Source of the DNA: Pseudomonas sp. UBA4617
Lineage (GTDB): Bacteria; Pseudomonadota; Gammaproteobacteria; Pseudomonadales; Pseudomonadaceae
NCBI RefSeq assembly: GCF_002386445.1
Contig: NZ_DGIR01000014.1
Location: 138,014 to 202,013 of the forward strand
Direction of reading: 5' to 3'
DNA length: 64,000 nucleotides
Shown here: one piece after another, positions 8,546-17,834 of the stretch
How the letters are laid out: each line of letters starts with the position of its first letter
Position numbering within the stretch: the first letter of the stretch is position 1
Translations under genes and position numbers: made by a program
The notes under the pieces: model-generated
The model's input: only the letters and a program-made list of their open reading frames with translations
Told to the model about the DNA's origin: nothing
Databases searched by the model: none

Positions 8546-9844
8546 TTACTGGGCAGCCTTGATCGCCGCCGCCAGCTTCTTCGCCGCATCGGCCGGGTCG
8601 GCCTGCGGGTCGTTGATGTAGTTGGTCACCACATCGAAGAACGCGCCCTGCACGGCCAGCGTGGTGGCCATGTTGTGCGCCATGCTCGGCTGCAGCCCGC
8701 CGCTCTTGGCGTCGGCGAGGAAGTCCCTGGCGGAGGTTTGCGCGCAGGCATCGAAGCCATACTTGTCCATGTCGGCCAGCATGTCGTTGCGTACCGGAAT
8801 GGAGCCCTTGTTGATGCTGAAAACTTTCTGGAAGTCCTGGCCCAGCACCTTGCGTGCGATGGCCTGCTGGCCGGCAGCGGTGCCTTCGTCGTTCTGCTTG
8901 AACACCACCAGCGAGTCGATGTTGTACAGGAACGCCTTGTCCGTGCCAGGGAATGGCACGCACTGGTAGTCCTTGCCGGCGGTTTTCTTCGCCAGGGTCC
9001 ATTCGCTCTTGGCCCAGTCGCCCATGATCTGCATGCCGGCCTTGCCGTTGATGACCTTGGCCGCTTCGAGGTTCCAGTCCTGGCCCTTGCCATCCGGGTC
9101 CATGTAGGTGGCGACCTTCTTCAGCTCGGTCAACGCCTTGATCATCTGCGGGCCGGTCAGCGCCGAATTGTCGAGGTCGACCAGGGCCTTCTTGTAGCCA
9201 TCGACACCCATCACCGCCAGCACCACGCTTTCGAATACGGTGCTGTCCTGCCATGGCTGGCCGCCGTGGGCGAGGGGGATGAAGCCGGCAGCCTTGAGCT
9301 TGTCGGCGGCGACATAGAATTCGTCGAGGGTGGTCGGCGCCTTGTCGATGCCGGCCTTCTTGAAGACTTCGGGGTTGATCCACAGCCAGTTGATGCGGTG
9401 GATGTTCACCGGTACGGCCACGTAGTCACCGTCATACTTCACGGTGTCGGCCACTTTCTTGTCGAGCAGCGTGTCCCACTTCTCTTCCTTGGCCACATCC
9501 TTGAGCACATCGGGGTCGAGCAGGCCGGTGGCTGCCCAGTCCTGGATGTCCGGCCCCTTGATCTGCGCGACACCCGGCGGGTTGCCCGCCACGGCGCGGC
9601 TCTTGAGCACGGTCATGGCCGTGGCACCACCGCCGCCGGCGACAGCGCCGTCCTTCCAGGTGAAGCCATCTTTCTCGACCTGGGCCTTGAGCACATCGAC
9701 CGCCGCTTTTTCACCACCGGATGTCCACCAGTGCACCACCTCGACACTGCCTTTGGAATCGGCAGCGAGGGTAGTCAGTGGAAACAGCGAAGCCCCGAGC
9801 GAGGCGATGGAAACAGCGGCAGCGAGACGAAACGTGGAGTTCAT
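8546..9844 (-). CDS. gtsA: periplasmic glucose-binding protein of ABC transporter
   Basis: A 432-residue solute-binding protein of the extracellular family 1. The first 28 residues form a signal peptide ending in TTLAA, followed by the conserved VEVVHWWTSGGEKAAVDVLK start of the mature protein. It captures glucose in the periplasm and delivers it to GtsBC. It is the first gene of the gts operon. The 104 bases upstream hold the promoter region, where I could not identify a convincing operator. Confidence 0.95.
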   Translation of the reverse strand: MNSTFRLAAAVSIASLGASLFPLTTLAADSKGSVEVVHWWTSGGEKAAVDVLKAQVEKDGFTWKDGAVAGGGGATAMTVLKSRAVAGNPPGVAQIKGPDIQDWAATGLLDPDVLKDVAKEEKWDTLLDKKVADTVKYDGDYVAVPVNIHRINWLWINPEVFKKAGIDKAPTTLDEFYVAADKLKAAGFIPLAHGGQPWQDSTVFESVVLAVMGVDGYKKALVDLDNSALTGPQMIKALTELKKVATYMDPDGKGQDWNLEAAKVINGKAGMQIMGDWAKSEWTLAKKTAGKDYQCVPFPGTDKAFLYNIDSLVVFKQNDEGTAAGQQAIARKVLGQDFQKVFSINKGSIPVRNDMLADMDKYGFDACAQTSARDFLADAKSGGLQPSMAHNMATTLAVQGAFFDVVTNYINDPQADPADAAKKLAAAIKAAQ

Positions 9845-9948
9845 CGAAGCACCTTTCTTGTTGTTATGCCGTGCAAGTCGGTCGCTTGCGTTGCATTGAG
9901 TCTAAACAGCGTGCGCGCCTCGTCAGGTAACGAAGCGATGCGTGAATG

Positions 9949-11199
9949 TCATCGTTTGGTTACATTGCCAGCCAGGCTGCTGGCCAGGCTCGGCGCCAGC
10001 GGCAAGCCCGGCAGCAGCAATGCCTGGTAAGCGTGATAGAGGTCGGGTTTGCCCGGCCACAGCGTCCCGGCCGGCTGGTTGTGCGCATCGAGTTCGTGGT
10101 ACCAGCTGCCCCCAACCAGGTCGATGAAATGACTGGCAATGAAGTCCCAGCAGCGCCGATACCACTGCTCGAATTGCGCCTCGCCGGTGCGCTGCAACAG
10201 CGCCGCCGCTGCGGCGCAGGCTTCGGCGTGCACCCAATGCAGGCGCGCCCGCACCATCGGCCGATCGGCCCAGTCCAGGGTGTAAACGAACCCCTCCGCG
10301 CCATCGACATTCCAGGCCTGCAGGCAGGCTGCATCGAACAGCGCACGGGCGTCGTCCGCCAGCCAGCCCGGCGCCTGTAGGCCGGCCCGTTCGAGGCTGG
10401 CCTCCAGGTGCAGCAGCAACCGCGCCCATTCCAAGGCATGCCCCGGCGTGGTGCCATAAGGCCGAAAGTGATCAGCCGGGTGTTCCTGGTTGTAGTGCGG
10501 CGATGGCTGCCAGAAGGCGTCGAAATGCTCGATGACGCGATAACCGTTGGCCGCGGCATGGGTATGGATGATGCGCTCGGCAACGCGCAAGGCACGTTGC
10601 AGCCACAGGTTGTCGCCCGTGACGTCTGCCAAGGCCAGGAAGGCCTCGACCGCGTGCATGTTGCTGTTGGCGCCACGGTAGGGCTCGGGCAGTTGCCAGG
10701 CGCGGGAAAAGGCCTCCCTGAGGGCCCCCTCCTCTTCGCTCCAGAAATGCGTGTCGAGTATCCGCACTGCATCTGCAAGCAGAGCGGGGGCATCGGCGGC
10801 GCCGGCCAGCACGGCCGAGCTGGCAGCCAGGGCAACGAAGGCATGCAGGTAGGCCGCCTTGCCGCTGTCGGTATCGCCATCGGGGTGGGCGAACCAGCCG
10901 CCGTAGCTGGCATCCTGCATGGCGCCGCGCAGGGCGGCGACACCGTGTTCGACATAGTCCAGGTAACCGGGCAGACCCTGCAGGTGGGCCAGCGCGAAGC
11001 AGTGGGTCATGCGCGCAGTGTTCAGGGTGTCGGCGCAGGCGCCAGGAGGAAGCTGCCCCCTGGCATCGAGGCTGCCATAGCCCTCGGGCAGTTTCGCAGC
11101 CTTGGCGAAAGCCAGCAGGCGCTGCGCTTCAGCCAGGCGCCAAGCGTTGTGGGCCGGGGTATCGAGCCATCGGATGGCAGGCAGGTTGCAGGTGTTCAT
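9949..11199 (-). CDS. AGE-family (N-acylglucosamine 2-epimerase-like) sugar isomerase
   Basis: A 416-residue protein of the AGE/mannose isomerase (alpha/alpha)6-barrel family. Recognisable segments are THCFALAHLQGLPGYLDYVEHG near residue 65, NSNMHAVEAFLALADVTGD, and HALEWARLLLHLEA. The His residues in SNMHAVE and GHALEWAR are in the positions of the family's active-site histidines. It lies between the sensor-kinase gene and gtsA on the same strand and is conserved at this place in P. putida. The substrate is not known; candidates are interconversion of mannose, fructose and glucose. The gap to gtsA is 104 bases, so co-transcription is uncertain. Confidence 0.8.
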   Translation of the reverse strand: MNTCNLPAIRWLDTPAHNAWRLAEAQRLLAFAKAAKLPEGYGSLDARGQLPPGACADTLNTARMTHCFALAHLQGLPGYLDYVEHGVAALRGAMQDASYGGWFAHPDGDTDSGKAAYLHAFVALAASSAVLAGAADAPALLADAVRILDTHFWSEEEGALREAFSRAWQLPEPYRGANSNMHAVEAFLALADVTGDNLWLQRALRVAERIIHTHAAANGYRVIEHFDAFWQPSPHYNQEHPADHFRPYGTTPGHALEWARLLLHLEASLERAGLQAPGWLADDARALFDAACLQAWNVDGAEGFVYTLDWADRPMVRARLHWVHAEACAAAAALLQRTGEAQFEQWYRRCWDFIASHFIDLVGGSWYHELDAHNQPAGTLWPGKPDLYHAYQALLLPGLPLAPSLASSLAGNVTKR

Positions 11200-11327
11200 G
11201 GGCCAGCTTGATCCTTGCCAGTCGTGTGCGAATTCTAGTCAGTGGGGTTGGGCGGGATGTCACGAAGGGCCGGAGGATTGTCACCATGCGGTGACATTTC
11301 GCTTGCCGGCGTCGGTACTACGAGCGC

Positions 11328-12782
11328 TCAGTCCATGCCTCGCGGTAGGTACAAGGTCACCCGCAACCCGCCCTCGCGAAGGTTGAGCAGACTTACCTCC
11401 CCACCATGGCTATGGGCAATGTTGCGTGCGATTCCCAATCCCAGCCCATAGCCCTGTTGCTGCCCCGCCAGGCGAAAGTGCGGCTCGAACACCTGCTCCA
11501 GCTGCTGCTCGGGCACCCCCGGGCCCTGGTCGTCTACCTGCAGCACGAAGCCCTCGGCGCTGTCGATGATGCGTAACCGAGCCCGCTCGCCGTACTTGAT
11601 GGCATTGTCGATCAGGTTGCCGATGCAACGTCGCAGCGCCAGCGGCTTGCCCGGGTACGGCGCCAGCGCCCGACCTTCGAGGTTGATGCGGCCATCGCCC
11701 AGGTAAGGCTCGGCAAGGATCTCCAGTACCTGGTTGAGATCGACCGGCTCGATGTTTTCGTGGATGTCGGTGTCCTTCACGCACTGCAAGGCACCTTTTA
11801 CCAGCAACTCAAGTTCATCCAGGTCCTGGCTGAACTTGGCCTGCAGACGTTCGTCCTCCAGTAGCTCGACGCGCAGGCGCAGGCGGGTGATCGGCGTGCG
11901 CAGGTCATGGGAAATGGCGCTGAACAGCTGGCTACGCTCGGTCAGGTAGCGGCTGATACGTTCGCGCATGCTGTTGAACGCCCGCCCCACTTCCACCACC
12001 TCACTACCCCCGCCTTCAGCCACCGGCGCCACATCGGCCCCCAGCGACATCTCTCGCGCGGCGCGTGCCAGGCGCTTGAGCGGCCAGCTCTGCCAGTGCA
12101 CCAGCAGGCCGATGAACAACAGCAGCAAGACGGTGGTCAGCACGATGAAGCCGATCTGCTGGCGCGGCAGGCGTTCGGCTTCCAGGCTGGTATAGGGTTC
12201 GGGCAGCAGCGAGGCAATGTACAGCCACTCGCCCTCGCCCAGGCGGATCTGGGTCACCAGCACCGGCGGGTTGAGCGGTTCCAGGGTCAACGAGTAGTGC
12301 GCCCATGAGCGTGGCAGCTCGTCGAGCTTGAGGCCGCTATTGAAGATGCGCAGGTCGTCGGGGCCGACGAATGCCACGGAAATTTCCATCTGCGAACCCA
12401 GGCGCTCATGCAGCACCTGCTGGAACACGTCGATCACCGCCTGCTTGCGCGGGGTGACGGGCAGCACCGGCATGTCCAACGGCTTGGCGTTGAGCGACAC
12501 GAAGAAGCGCGTGCCGCCCATGCTGCGCAGCTGGTCGAGCACCATGGGCCGGTAGCCCACCGGCAACGAGCGAAAGTAGCTGACGCTGGCGCTCATCGAG
12601 TGGGCCAGGCTGCTGGCGCTGGCGCGCAGGCCTTGCAGTTGGCTGGCGCGCAACTGGGCGACCCAGATGATGCTGGACAGGCCCTGGGCCAGCAGCACCA
12701 CCAGCAAGGTCAGCAGCAGCATGCGCCCCAGCAGGGAGCGCGGGAGCAGCCGCCAGCGCCGCTCAGGAGCCACTGCAGACAT
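11328..12782 (-). CDS. gltS: sensor histidine kinase of glucose-transport two-component system
   Basis: A 484-residue EnvZ/OmpR-type kinase. It has an N-terminal transmembrane helix, a periplasmic sensor loop of about 130 residues, a second helix (GFIVLTTVLLLLFIGLLVHW), a HAMP linker, a dimerisation domain with the phospho-acceptor His in SHDLRTPITRLR, and an ATPase domain with NLIDNAIKYG and DQGPGVPEQ. The start at 12782 (MSAVAPERR) overlaps gltR by 20 bases. A further in-frame ATG at 12803 would add seven residues, so the start is not certain. It probably senses periplasmic sugar and controls gts and oprB through GltR. Confidence 0.9.
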   Translation of the reverse strand: MSAVAPERRWRLLPRSLLGRMLLLTLLVVLLAQGLSSIIWVAQLRASQLQGLRASASSLAHSMSASVSYFRSLPVGYRPMVLDQLRSMGGTRFFVSLNAKPLDMPVLPVTPRKQAVIDVFQQVLHERLGSQMEISVAFVGPDDLRIFNSGLKLDELPRSWAHYSLTLEPLNPPVLVTQIRLGEGEWLYIASLLPEPYTSLEAERLPRQQIGFIVLTTVLLLLFIGLLVHWQSWPLKRLARAAREMSLGADVAPVAEGGGSEVVEVGRAFNSMRERISRYLTERSQLFSAISHDLRTPITRLRLRVELLEDERLQAKFSQDLDELELLVKGALQCVKDTDIHENIEPVDLNQVLEILAEPYLGDGRINLEGRALAPYPGKPLALRRCIGNLIDNAIKYGERARLRIIDSAEGFVLQVDDQGPGVPEQQLEQVFEPHFRLAGQQQGYGLGLGIARNIAHSHGGEVSLLNLREGGLRVTLYLPRGMD

Positions 12783-13488
12783 GGGCAGCCAGCAGGTAGC
12801 CACTGCCGCGCACGGTGCGGATCAGCCGGGGGGGTTTGTCGGTATCGCGCAGGCGCTGGCGCAGGCGACTCACTGCCATGTCGACGATACGGTCCAGCGG
12901 CATCGGTTCGCGGCCGCGGGTGGCGTTGCCGATGGTGTCGCGGTCAAGGATCTGCTGGGGATGGTCGAGGAACAGCTTGAGCAGGGCGAAATCAGCACCG
13001 GAGAGCATCACCTCCTCGCCATCGCGATGGAACAGGCGGTGGCTGACCGTGTCCAGGCGCCAGTCGTCGAAAGCCAGCACCGCACCGCCCGGCGCCGCCT
13101 GGCCGAATTCGGCCCGGCGCAGCAGGGCCTTGATCCGCGCCTGCAGTTCGCGCGGGCTGAACGGTTTGCCCAGGTAGTCGTCGGCGCCCAGTTCCAGGCC
13201 AATGACCCGGTCGGCTTCGTCCGAGCTGGCAGTGAGCATGATGATCGGTACCCGTGCCTGGCGCGGGTGCTGGCGTACCCAGCGGCACAGGCTGAAGCCG
13301 TCTTCGTCGGGCAACATGACGTCGAGGATGACCAGATCAAAGGGGGTGGTCTCCAGGGCGCGGCGAAAGCCCCTGCCGTCGGCTTCGGCATGTACCTGGA
13401 AGCCGGAGCGGCTCAGGTAGGTCTGCAGCAGTTCGCGGATTTCCTGGTCGTCGTCGACCATCAGGATCGATTTACCGGCAGTGCTCAA
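12763..13488 (-). CDS. gltR: OmpR-type response regulator of glucose transport
   Basis: A 241-residue response regulator. The receiver domain has the acidic pair in MVDDDQE, the phospho-acceptor Asp in LVILDVMLPDEDGF and the conserved Lys in GKPFSPRELQARI. A winged-helix DNA-binding domain of the OmpR/PhoB class follows (VDMAVSRLRQRLRD, RTVRGSGYLL). It forms an operon with the kinase gene and lies 73 bases downstream of glk. In P. putida GltR-2 regulates the glucose porin and transporter. Confidence 0.93.
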   Translation of the reverse strand: MSTAGKSILMVDDDQEIRELLQTYLSRSGFQVHAEADGRGFRRALETTPFDLVILDVMLPDEDGFSLCRWVRQHPRQARVPIIMLTASSDEADRVIGLELGADDYLGKPFSPRELQARIKALLRRAEFGQAAPGGAVLAFDDWRLDTVSHRLFHRDGEEVMLSGADFALLKLFLDHPQQILDRDTIGNATRGREPMPLDRIVDMAVSRLRQRLRDTDKPPRLIRTVRGSGYLLAAHVCSGS

Positions 13489-13561
13489 GGTGGTCCTTCC
13501 TTTTGTCTGGTTACAGGTCTTGGTTGCCTGCTATCGGGGCTGCTGGGCGGCCTCCAGTCAC

Positions 13562-14521
13562 CTATCCATGATCCAGCGCTTGCTGCAAGGCCACTCCTGC
13601 CCCGAGCAACCCGGAAAATTCGGCCGTCACCAGCCAAACCGGCACGCCGGCGAAGTAGCCACTCATGCAGCCTTTGTCGGCAAAGCTGGTGGCGAACCCG
13701 CTACGCAGGAACAGCTCGGCAAAGCGCGGGATTACACCGCCGACAATATAAACCCCACCGCGCGCACCCAGGGTCAGCACATTGTTACCCGCCACTCGGC
13801 CAAGGAATCGGCAGAACTGTTCGATCACCGCCAGCGCCTGCGGTTCGCCGGCCAGCGCAGCATCGGTGATCTGCGCCGGGGTCTTGTGTCGGGGTGTGTC
13901 GCCGTCCAGTGCACAGATTGCCTGGTACAGGCGCAGCAGGCCACCGCCACTGAGCACGGTTTCGGCGCTGACGTGGCCGATCTGGGCGTGGATCTGTTGG
14001 TGGATTGCTGCTTCGCGGGCATTGCCCACCGGCAGGTCGACGTGCCCGCCCTCGCCTGGCAAGGCGCACCAACGCTCACCCACTCGCAACAGGGAGCCGA
14101 CACCCAAACCGGTGCCTGGGCCAATGACCAATGCCGGGCGTGAAAGGTCGGCCTGGCCTGGGCACACTTCGCGGAACTCGCCATCGCGCAGGCGGGTCAT
14201 GCCCAGCGCCATGGCGGTGAAGTCGTTGATCAACAGCAACTGCTCGATCTGCAGCCGCTGGCAGAACGCCTGACGGCTCAGGCGCCAATGGTTGTTGGTG
14301 AAGCGGAACTCGTCGCCATTGACCGGCCCGGCCACCGCCAGGCAGGCAGCAGTCACGCCGCCGCGGGCGATGCCCAGGCCTTCAAGGTAAGCCTCGATGG
14401 CCTGTTCCGGGCTGGTGTAGTCCTCGGTGGCGAAGACTTTCACGGCATGTAGCTGGTTGTCACGCCATAACGCAAAACGGGCATTGGTGCCGCCGATGTC
14501 GCCAACCAGCAGGTCCTTCAT
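13562..14521 (-). CDS. glk: glucokinase
   Basis: A 319-residue bacterial glucokinase that phosphorylates glucose with ATP. The phosphate-1 motif is DIGGTNARFALW, the catalytic region is LINDFTAMALGM, and the glucose and adenosine motifs include GPGTGLGVGSL and EGGHVDLPVGN. Its ATG overlaps the edd stop by 4 bases, giving a coupled edd-glk unit likely under HexR control, with gltRS downstream. Confidence 0.96.
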   Translation of the reverse strand: MKDLLVGDIGGTNARFALWRDNQLHAVKVFATEDYTSPEQAIEAYLEGLGIARGGVTAACLAVAGPVNGDEFRFTNNHWRLSRQAFCQRLQIEQLLLINDFTAMALGMTRLRDGEFREVCPGQADLSRPALVIGPGTGLGVGSLLRVGERWCALPGEGGHVDLPVGNAREAAIHQQIHAQIGHVSAETVLSGGGLLRLYQAICALDGDTPRHKTPAQITDAALAGEPQALAVIEQFCRFLGRVAGNNVLTLGARGGVYIVGGVIPRFAELFLRSGFATSFADKGCMSGYFAGVPVWLVTAEFSGLLGAGVALQQALDHG

Positions 14522-16344
14522 TTGAGGTTCTCCAGAGCCGAGGTGAAGGCGCTGGCGCCCTGCTCTGCCGGGCTGAACGCCATGCGCATGAAGCCGAACA
14601 GCTCGCGTCCGCAGCCCAGGTCGTTGCCCTGGGGCGCTGGCGGCAGGTCGCGGCTGGCCAGTTCTTCGGCCGACACCAGTACCCGCAGCGTGCCTTCGAC
14701 ACCATCAACCCGCACCATATCACCGTCGCGCACCCGCGCCAGCGGGCCACCGTCATACGCCTCGGGACAGACATGAATGGCTGCCGGGATCTTGCCGGAG
14801 GCGCCGGACATGCGCCCGTCGGTGACCAGCGCGACCTTGTAGCCGCGATCCTGCAACACACCGAGGAACGGCGTGAGCTTGTGCAGTTCCGGCATGCCGT
14901 TGCAACGCGGGCCCTGGAAGCGCACCACGGCGACGAAATCACGCTCCAGCTCGCCGGCCTTGAAGGCATCGGCCAGCGACTGCTGGTCGTGGAACACGCG
15001 GGCCGGGGCTTCGACCACCTGGTGTTCCGGGGCGACCGCGGAAACCTTCATCACGCCTCGGCCAAGGTTGCCTTCCATCACCCGCAGGCCGCCTTCGGCC
15101 GAGAATGGTCGGGCCACCGGGCGCAGGATGCTTTCGTCCAGGCTGTGCTGCGGCCCTTCGCGCCACACCAGCTTGCCGTCGTCGAGGAACGGCTCCTGGG
15201 TGTAGCGACGCAGGCCATGGCCGGCCACGGTGTTGACGTCCTCGTGCAGCAGCCCGGCATCGAGCAGCTCGCGAATCAGGAAAGCCATGCCACCAGCGGC
15301 CTGGAAGTGGTTGATGTCGGCCTTGCCGTTGGGGTAGACATGGGACAGGGTCGGCACCACTTCGGAAAGGTCGGCCATGTCCTGCCAGGTCAGCTGGATC
15401 CCCGCCGCCTGGGCAATCGCCGGAATATGCAGGGTATGGTTGGTCGAGCCGCCGGTGGCGTGCAGGGCAACGATGGAGTTGACCAGCGCCTTCTCATCGA
15501 CGATTTCCCCCAACGGCATGAAGTTGCCGCTGGCCTTGGTCATGCGCGTGACCTGCTGCGCGGCCTCGGCAGTGAGCGCGTCGCGCAGCGGTGTGTACGG
15601 GTTGACGAAGGAGGCGCCCGGCAGGTGCAGGCCCATCACCTCCATCACCAGCTGGTTGGTGTTGGCCGTGCCGTAGAAGGTACAGGTGCCCGGGCTGTGG
15701 TAGGACTTCATTTCCGATTCCAGCAGTTCCTCGCGGCTGGCCTTGCCCTCGGCGTAGCGTTGGCGCACGTCGGCCTTCTGCTTGTTGGAAATACCGGAAA
15801 CCATCGGCCCACCGGGGACAAAGATGGTCGGCAGGTGGCCAAAGCGCAGTGCGCCCATCATCAGCCCGGGGACGATCTTGTCGCAGATGCCGAGCATCAG
15901 CGCGGCGTCGAACATGTTGTGCGACAAGGCCACGGCGGTGGACATGGCGATCACTTCACGGCTGGCAATCGCCAACTCCATGCCCGGCTCGCCCTGGGTC
16001 ACGCCGTCGCACATCGCCGGTACGCCACCGGCGAACTGGCCGACCGAACCGACCTCGCGCAGGGCCTGCTTGATCTGCTCGGGGAAGTGCAGGTACGGCT
16101 GGTGCGCCGAGAGCATGTCGTTGTAGGCCGAGACGATGGCCACGTTGGCCGCATTCATCAGGCGCAGGGTCTGCTTGTCCTCGCTGCCGCAACCGGCCAC
16201 GCCGTGGGCGAAGTTGGCGCATTGCAGGCTGGCACGCATGGGGCCTTCACTGGCCGCGCCGCGAATCAGCTGCAGGTAGCGTTCGCGGGTGGCACGGCTG
16301 CGCTCGACCAGCCGCTGGGTGACCTCAAGGATGCGCGGATGCAT
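14518..16344 (-). CDS. edd: phosphogluconate dehydratase
   Basis: Dehydrates 6-phosphogluconate to 2-keto-3-deoxy-6-phosphogluconate, the committed step of the Entner-Doudoroff pathway. The 608-residue length fits the IlvD/Edd family. Iron-sulfur cluster cysteines are visible in GVAGCGSEDKQ, AMCDGVTQGEPGM and MLGICDKIVPG. It is divergent from gap across 264 bases that carry two exact HexR boxes. Its product is the effector of HexR, closing a feedback loop within this locus. Confidence 0.96.
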   Translation of the reverse strand: MHPRILEVTQRLVERSRATRERYLQLIRGAASEGPMRASLQCANFAHGVAGCGSEDKQTLRLMNAANVAIVSAYNDMLSAHQPYLHFPEQIKQALREVGSVGQFAGGVPAMCDGVTQGEPGMELAIASREVIAMSTAVALSHNMFDAALMLGICDKIVPGLMMGALRFGHLPTIFVPGGPMVSGISNKQKADVRQRYAEGKASREELLESEMKSYHSPGTCTFYGTANTNQLVMEVMGLHLPGASFVNPYTPLRDALTAEAAQQVTRMTKASGNFMPLGEIVDEKALVNSIVALHATGGSTNHTLHIPAIAQAAGIQLTWQDMADLSEVVPTLSHVYPNGKADINHFQAAGGMAFLIRELLDAGLLHEDVNTVAGHGLRRYTQEPFLDDGKLVWREGPQHSLDESILRPVARPFSAEGGLRVMEGNLGRGVMKVSAVAPEHQVVEAPARVFHDQQSLADAFKAGELERDFVAVVRFQGPRCNGMPELHKLTPFLGVLQDRGYKVALVTDGRMSGASGKIPAAIHVCPEAYDGGPLARVRDGDMVRVDGVEGTLRVLVSAEELASRDLPPAPQGNDLGCGRELFGFMRMAFSPAEQGASAFTSALENLK

Positions 16345-16466
16345 GTACTGGACTCCAGGCTAATTGTAAGGGCGGTTTACCAGGCATTTTCCCTCCAAAC
16401 GATTGCGGCCTAGGCTCAGGTAGAGGAGCCCGCTGCATCGGCGGAGGCATGTTGCCCAACCACTCG

Positions 16467-16482
16467 TTGTATGTTTAAACAA
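16467..16482. promoter_or_regulatory. HexR box, edd side
   Basis: The sequence is TTGT-ATGTTTAA-ACAA, an exact match to the TTGT-N8-ACAA form of the HexR consensus. It lies 123 bases upstream of the edd start and 127 bases upstream of gap. Confidence 0.8.
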
Positions 16483-16529
16483 AATACTGCCATTAAAAAG
16501 GCTTGTTTTCTATCCGCCAGTGAATAATC

Positions 16530-16544
16530 TTGTAATTCCAACAA
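16530..16544. promoter_or_regulatory. HexR box, gap side
   Basis: The sequence is TTGT-AATTCCA-ACAA, an exact match to the TTGT-N7-ACAA form of the HexR consensus. It lies 65-79 bases upstream of the gap start, in a position to block that promoter. With the box at 16467 it gives edd and gap separate HexR control. Confidence 0.8.
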
Positions 16545-16608
16545 CAAAACCGTTTCAGTGAAGCTCCTTTGTGCCACAGGTTTCACTCGGACTGCCAGAG
16601 GTACTGCC

Positions 16609-17610
16609 ATGACTCTACGCATCGCCATCAATGGATTCGGCCGCATCGGGCGCAACGTCCTGCGCGCACTGTATACCCAAGGCTACCGCCAGGACCTGCA
16701 GGTCGTCGCCATCAATGACCTGGGTGACAGCGCCATGAACGCCCATCTGCTCAAGTACGACAGCGTGCACGGCATCTTCGACGCCAGCGTCGAGGCCGAC
16801 CATGAAAGCCTGACGGTCAATGGCGACCGCATCGCCGTCAGCGCCATCCGCAACCCGGCCGAACTGCCCTGGAAGGCCGAGGCGATCGACGTGGTGTTCG
16901 AATGCACCGGGCTGTTCACCGAGCGCGCCAAGGCTGCAGCACACCTGGCTGCGGGGGCAGGCAAGGTGATCGTCTCGGCACCCGCCAAGGGCGCCGATGC
17001 CACGGTGGTATATGGCGTCAACCATGACGTGCTGCGGGCCTCGCACCAGGTCATTTCCAACGCCTCGTGTACCACCAACTGCCTGGCGCCGATCGCCCAG
17101 GTGCTGCACCGCGAGTTCGGCATCGAGCAAGGCCTGATGACCACCATCCATGCCTATACCAACGATCAGGTGCTGACCGACGTGTACCATGGCGACCCGT
17201 ATCGCGCACGCTCGGCGACCCAATCGATGATTCCCAGCAAGACCGGCGCCGCCGAGGCGGTGGGCCTGGTGCTGCCGGAACTGGCCGGCAAACTGACCGG
17301 CATGGCGGTGCGCGTGCCGGTGATCAACGTGTCGCTGGTGGACCTCACCGTCAACCTCAGGCGCGAGGCTACGGCCGAGCAGGTCAACCAGCTGTTCCTC
17401 GAAGCCAGCAAGCATTCGCGAGTACTGGGCTACAACGCCTTGCCGCTGGTTTCCTGCGATTTCAACCACAACCCGCTGTCGTCGATCTTCGATGCCAACC
17501 ATACCCGGGCCAACGGGCGCATGCTCAAGGTGCTGGCCTGGTATGACAACGAATGGGGCTTCTCCAACCGTATGCTGGATAACTGCCTGGCGCTGTGCCA
17601 CGCCGGCTGA
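16609..17610 (+). CDS. gap: glyceraldehyde-3-phosphate dehydrogenase, type I
   Basis: A 333-residue enzyme that oxidises glyceraldehyde 3-phosphate to 1,3-bisphosphoglycerate. It has the NAD-binding start INGFGRIGRN, the catalytic Cys154 in SNASCTTNC, the catalytic His in TTIHAYTNDQ and the phosphate-binding RSATQSMIPSKTGAAEAV. The ATG at 16609 gives the canonical N-terminus MTLRIAINGFGRIG; earlier in-frame starts add unrelated sequence. It is divergent from edd and HexR-controlled, which suits breakdown of Entner-Doudoroff triose phosphate. Confidence 0.96.
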   Translation: MTLRIAINGFGRIGRNVLRALYTQGYRQDLQVVAINDLGDSAMNAHLLKYDSVHGIFDASVEADHESLTVNGDRIAVSAIRNPAELPWKAEAIDVVFECTGLFTERAKAAAHLAAGAGKVIVSAPAKGADATVVYGVNHDVLRASHQVISNASCTTNCLAPIAQVLHREFGIEQGLMTTIHAYTNDQVLTDVYHGDPYRARSATQSMIPSKTGAAEAVGLVLPELAGKLTGMAVRVPVINVSLVDLTVNLRREATAEQVNQLFLEASKHSRVLGYNALPLVSCDFNHNPLSSIFDANHTRANGRMLKVLAWYDNEWGFSNRMLDNCLALCHAG

Positions 17611-17630
17611 GCCCCAGCTCGCGCCATGTA

Positions 17631-17714
17631 GGCGCGGCCTTGCGTCGCGATGGATCACGCCCCGGCACAGATTGCCGCGAGCGCCTTGCCCCCATCGCGA
17701 GGCCAGGCCGCGCC
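17631..17714. repeat. inverted REP pair after gap
   Basis: Arms of 23 bases at 17631-17653 (GGCGCGGCCTTGCGTCGCGA plus TGG) and 17692-17714 are inverted copies with three mismatches. They belong to the same family as the pairs at 8393, 55230 and 63913. The pair lies in the 224-base gap between gap and the sigma-factor gene, where no other terminator is evident. Confidence 0.75.
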
Positions 17715-17793
17715 TGGACCGGGTCGGGCAAGGCGTGGTATTCACAATCTTTACCTTTTCCCGACACTTTCAAGCTTGACCTTCGACACGGAT

Positions 17794-17812
17794 GATAAGC
17801 ATTATCATTAGC
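17794..17812. promoter_or_regulatory. Fur box upstream of ECF sigma gene
   Basis: The 19 bases GATAAGCATTATCATTAGC match the Fur consensus GATAATGATAATCATTATC at 15 of 19 positions. It ends 22 bases before the GTG start of the sigma-factor gene, so it predicts iron-dependent repression of the heme module. Confidence 0.8.
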
Positions 17813-17834
17813 CTTTTGTCGGCCAGGTCCCCTC

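Noticed and set aside
9845..9948. HexR-like site before gtsA (TTGT-N8-GCAA)
   Set aside because: One half-site base is wrong and the arrangement is not supported by a second copy, so I did not call it.
11279..11296. TGTCACC/GGTGACA hairpin as terminator of gltS
   Set aside because: The 7-base stem lies downstream of gltS but has no T-run on the minus strand; its role is unclear.
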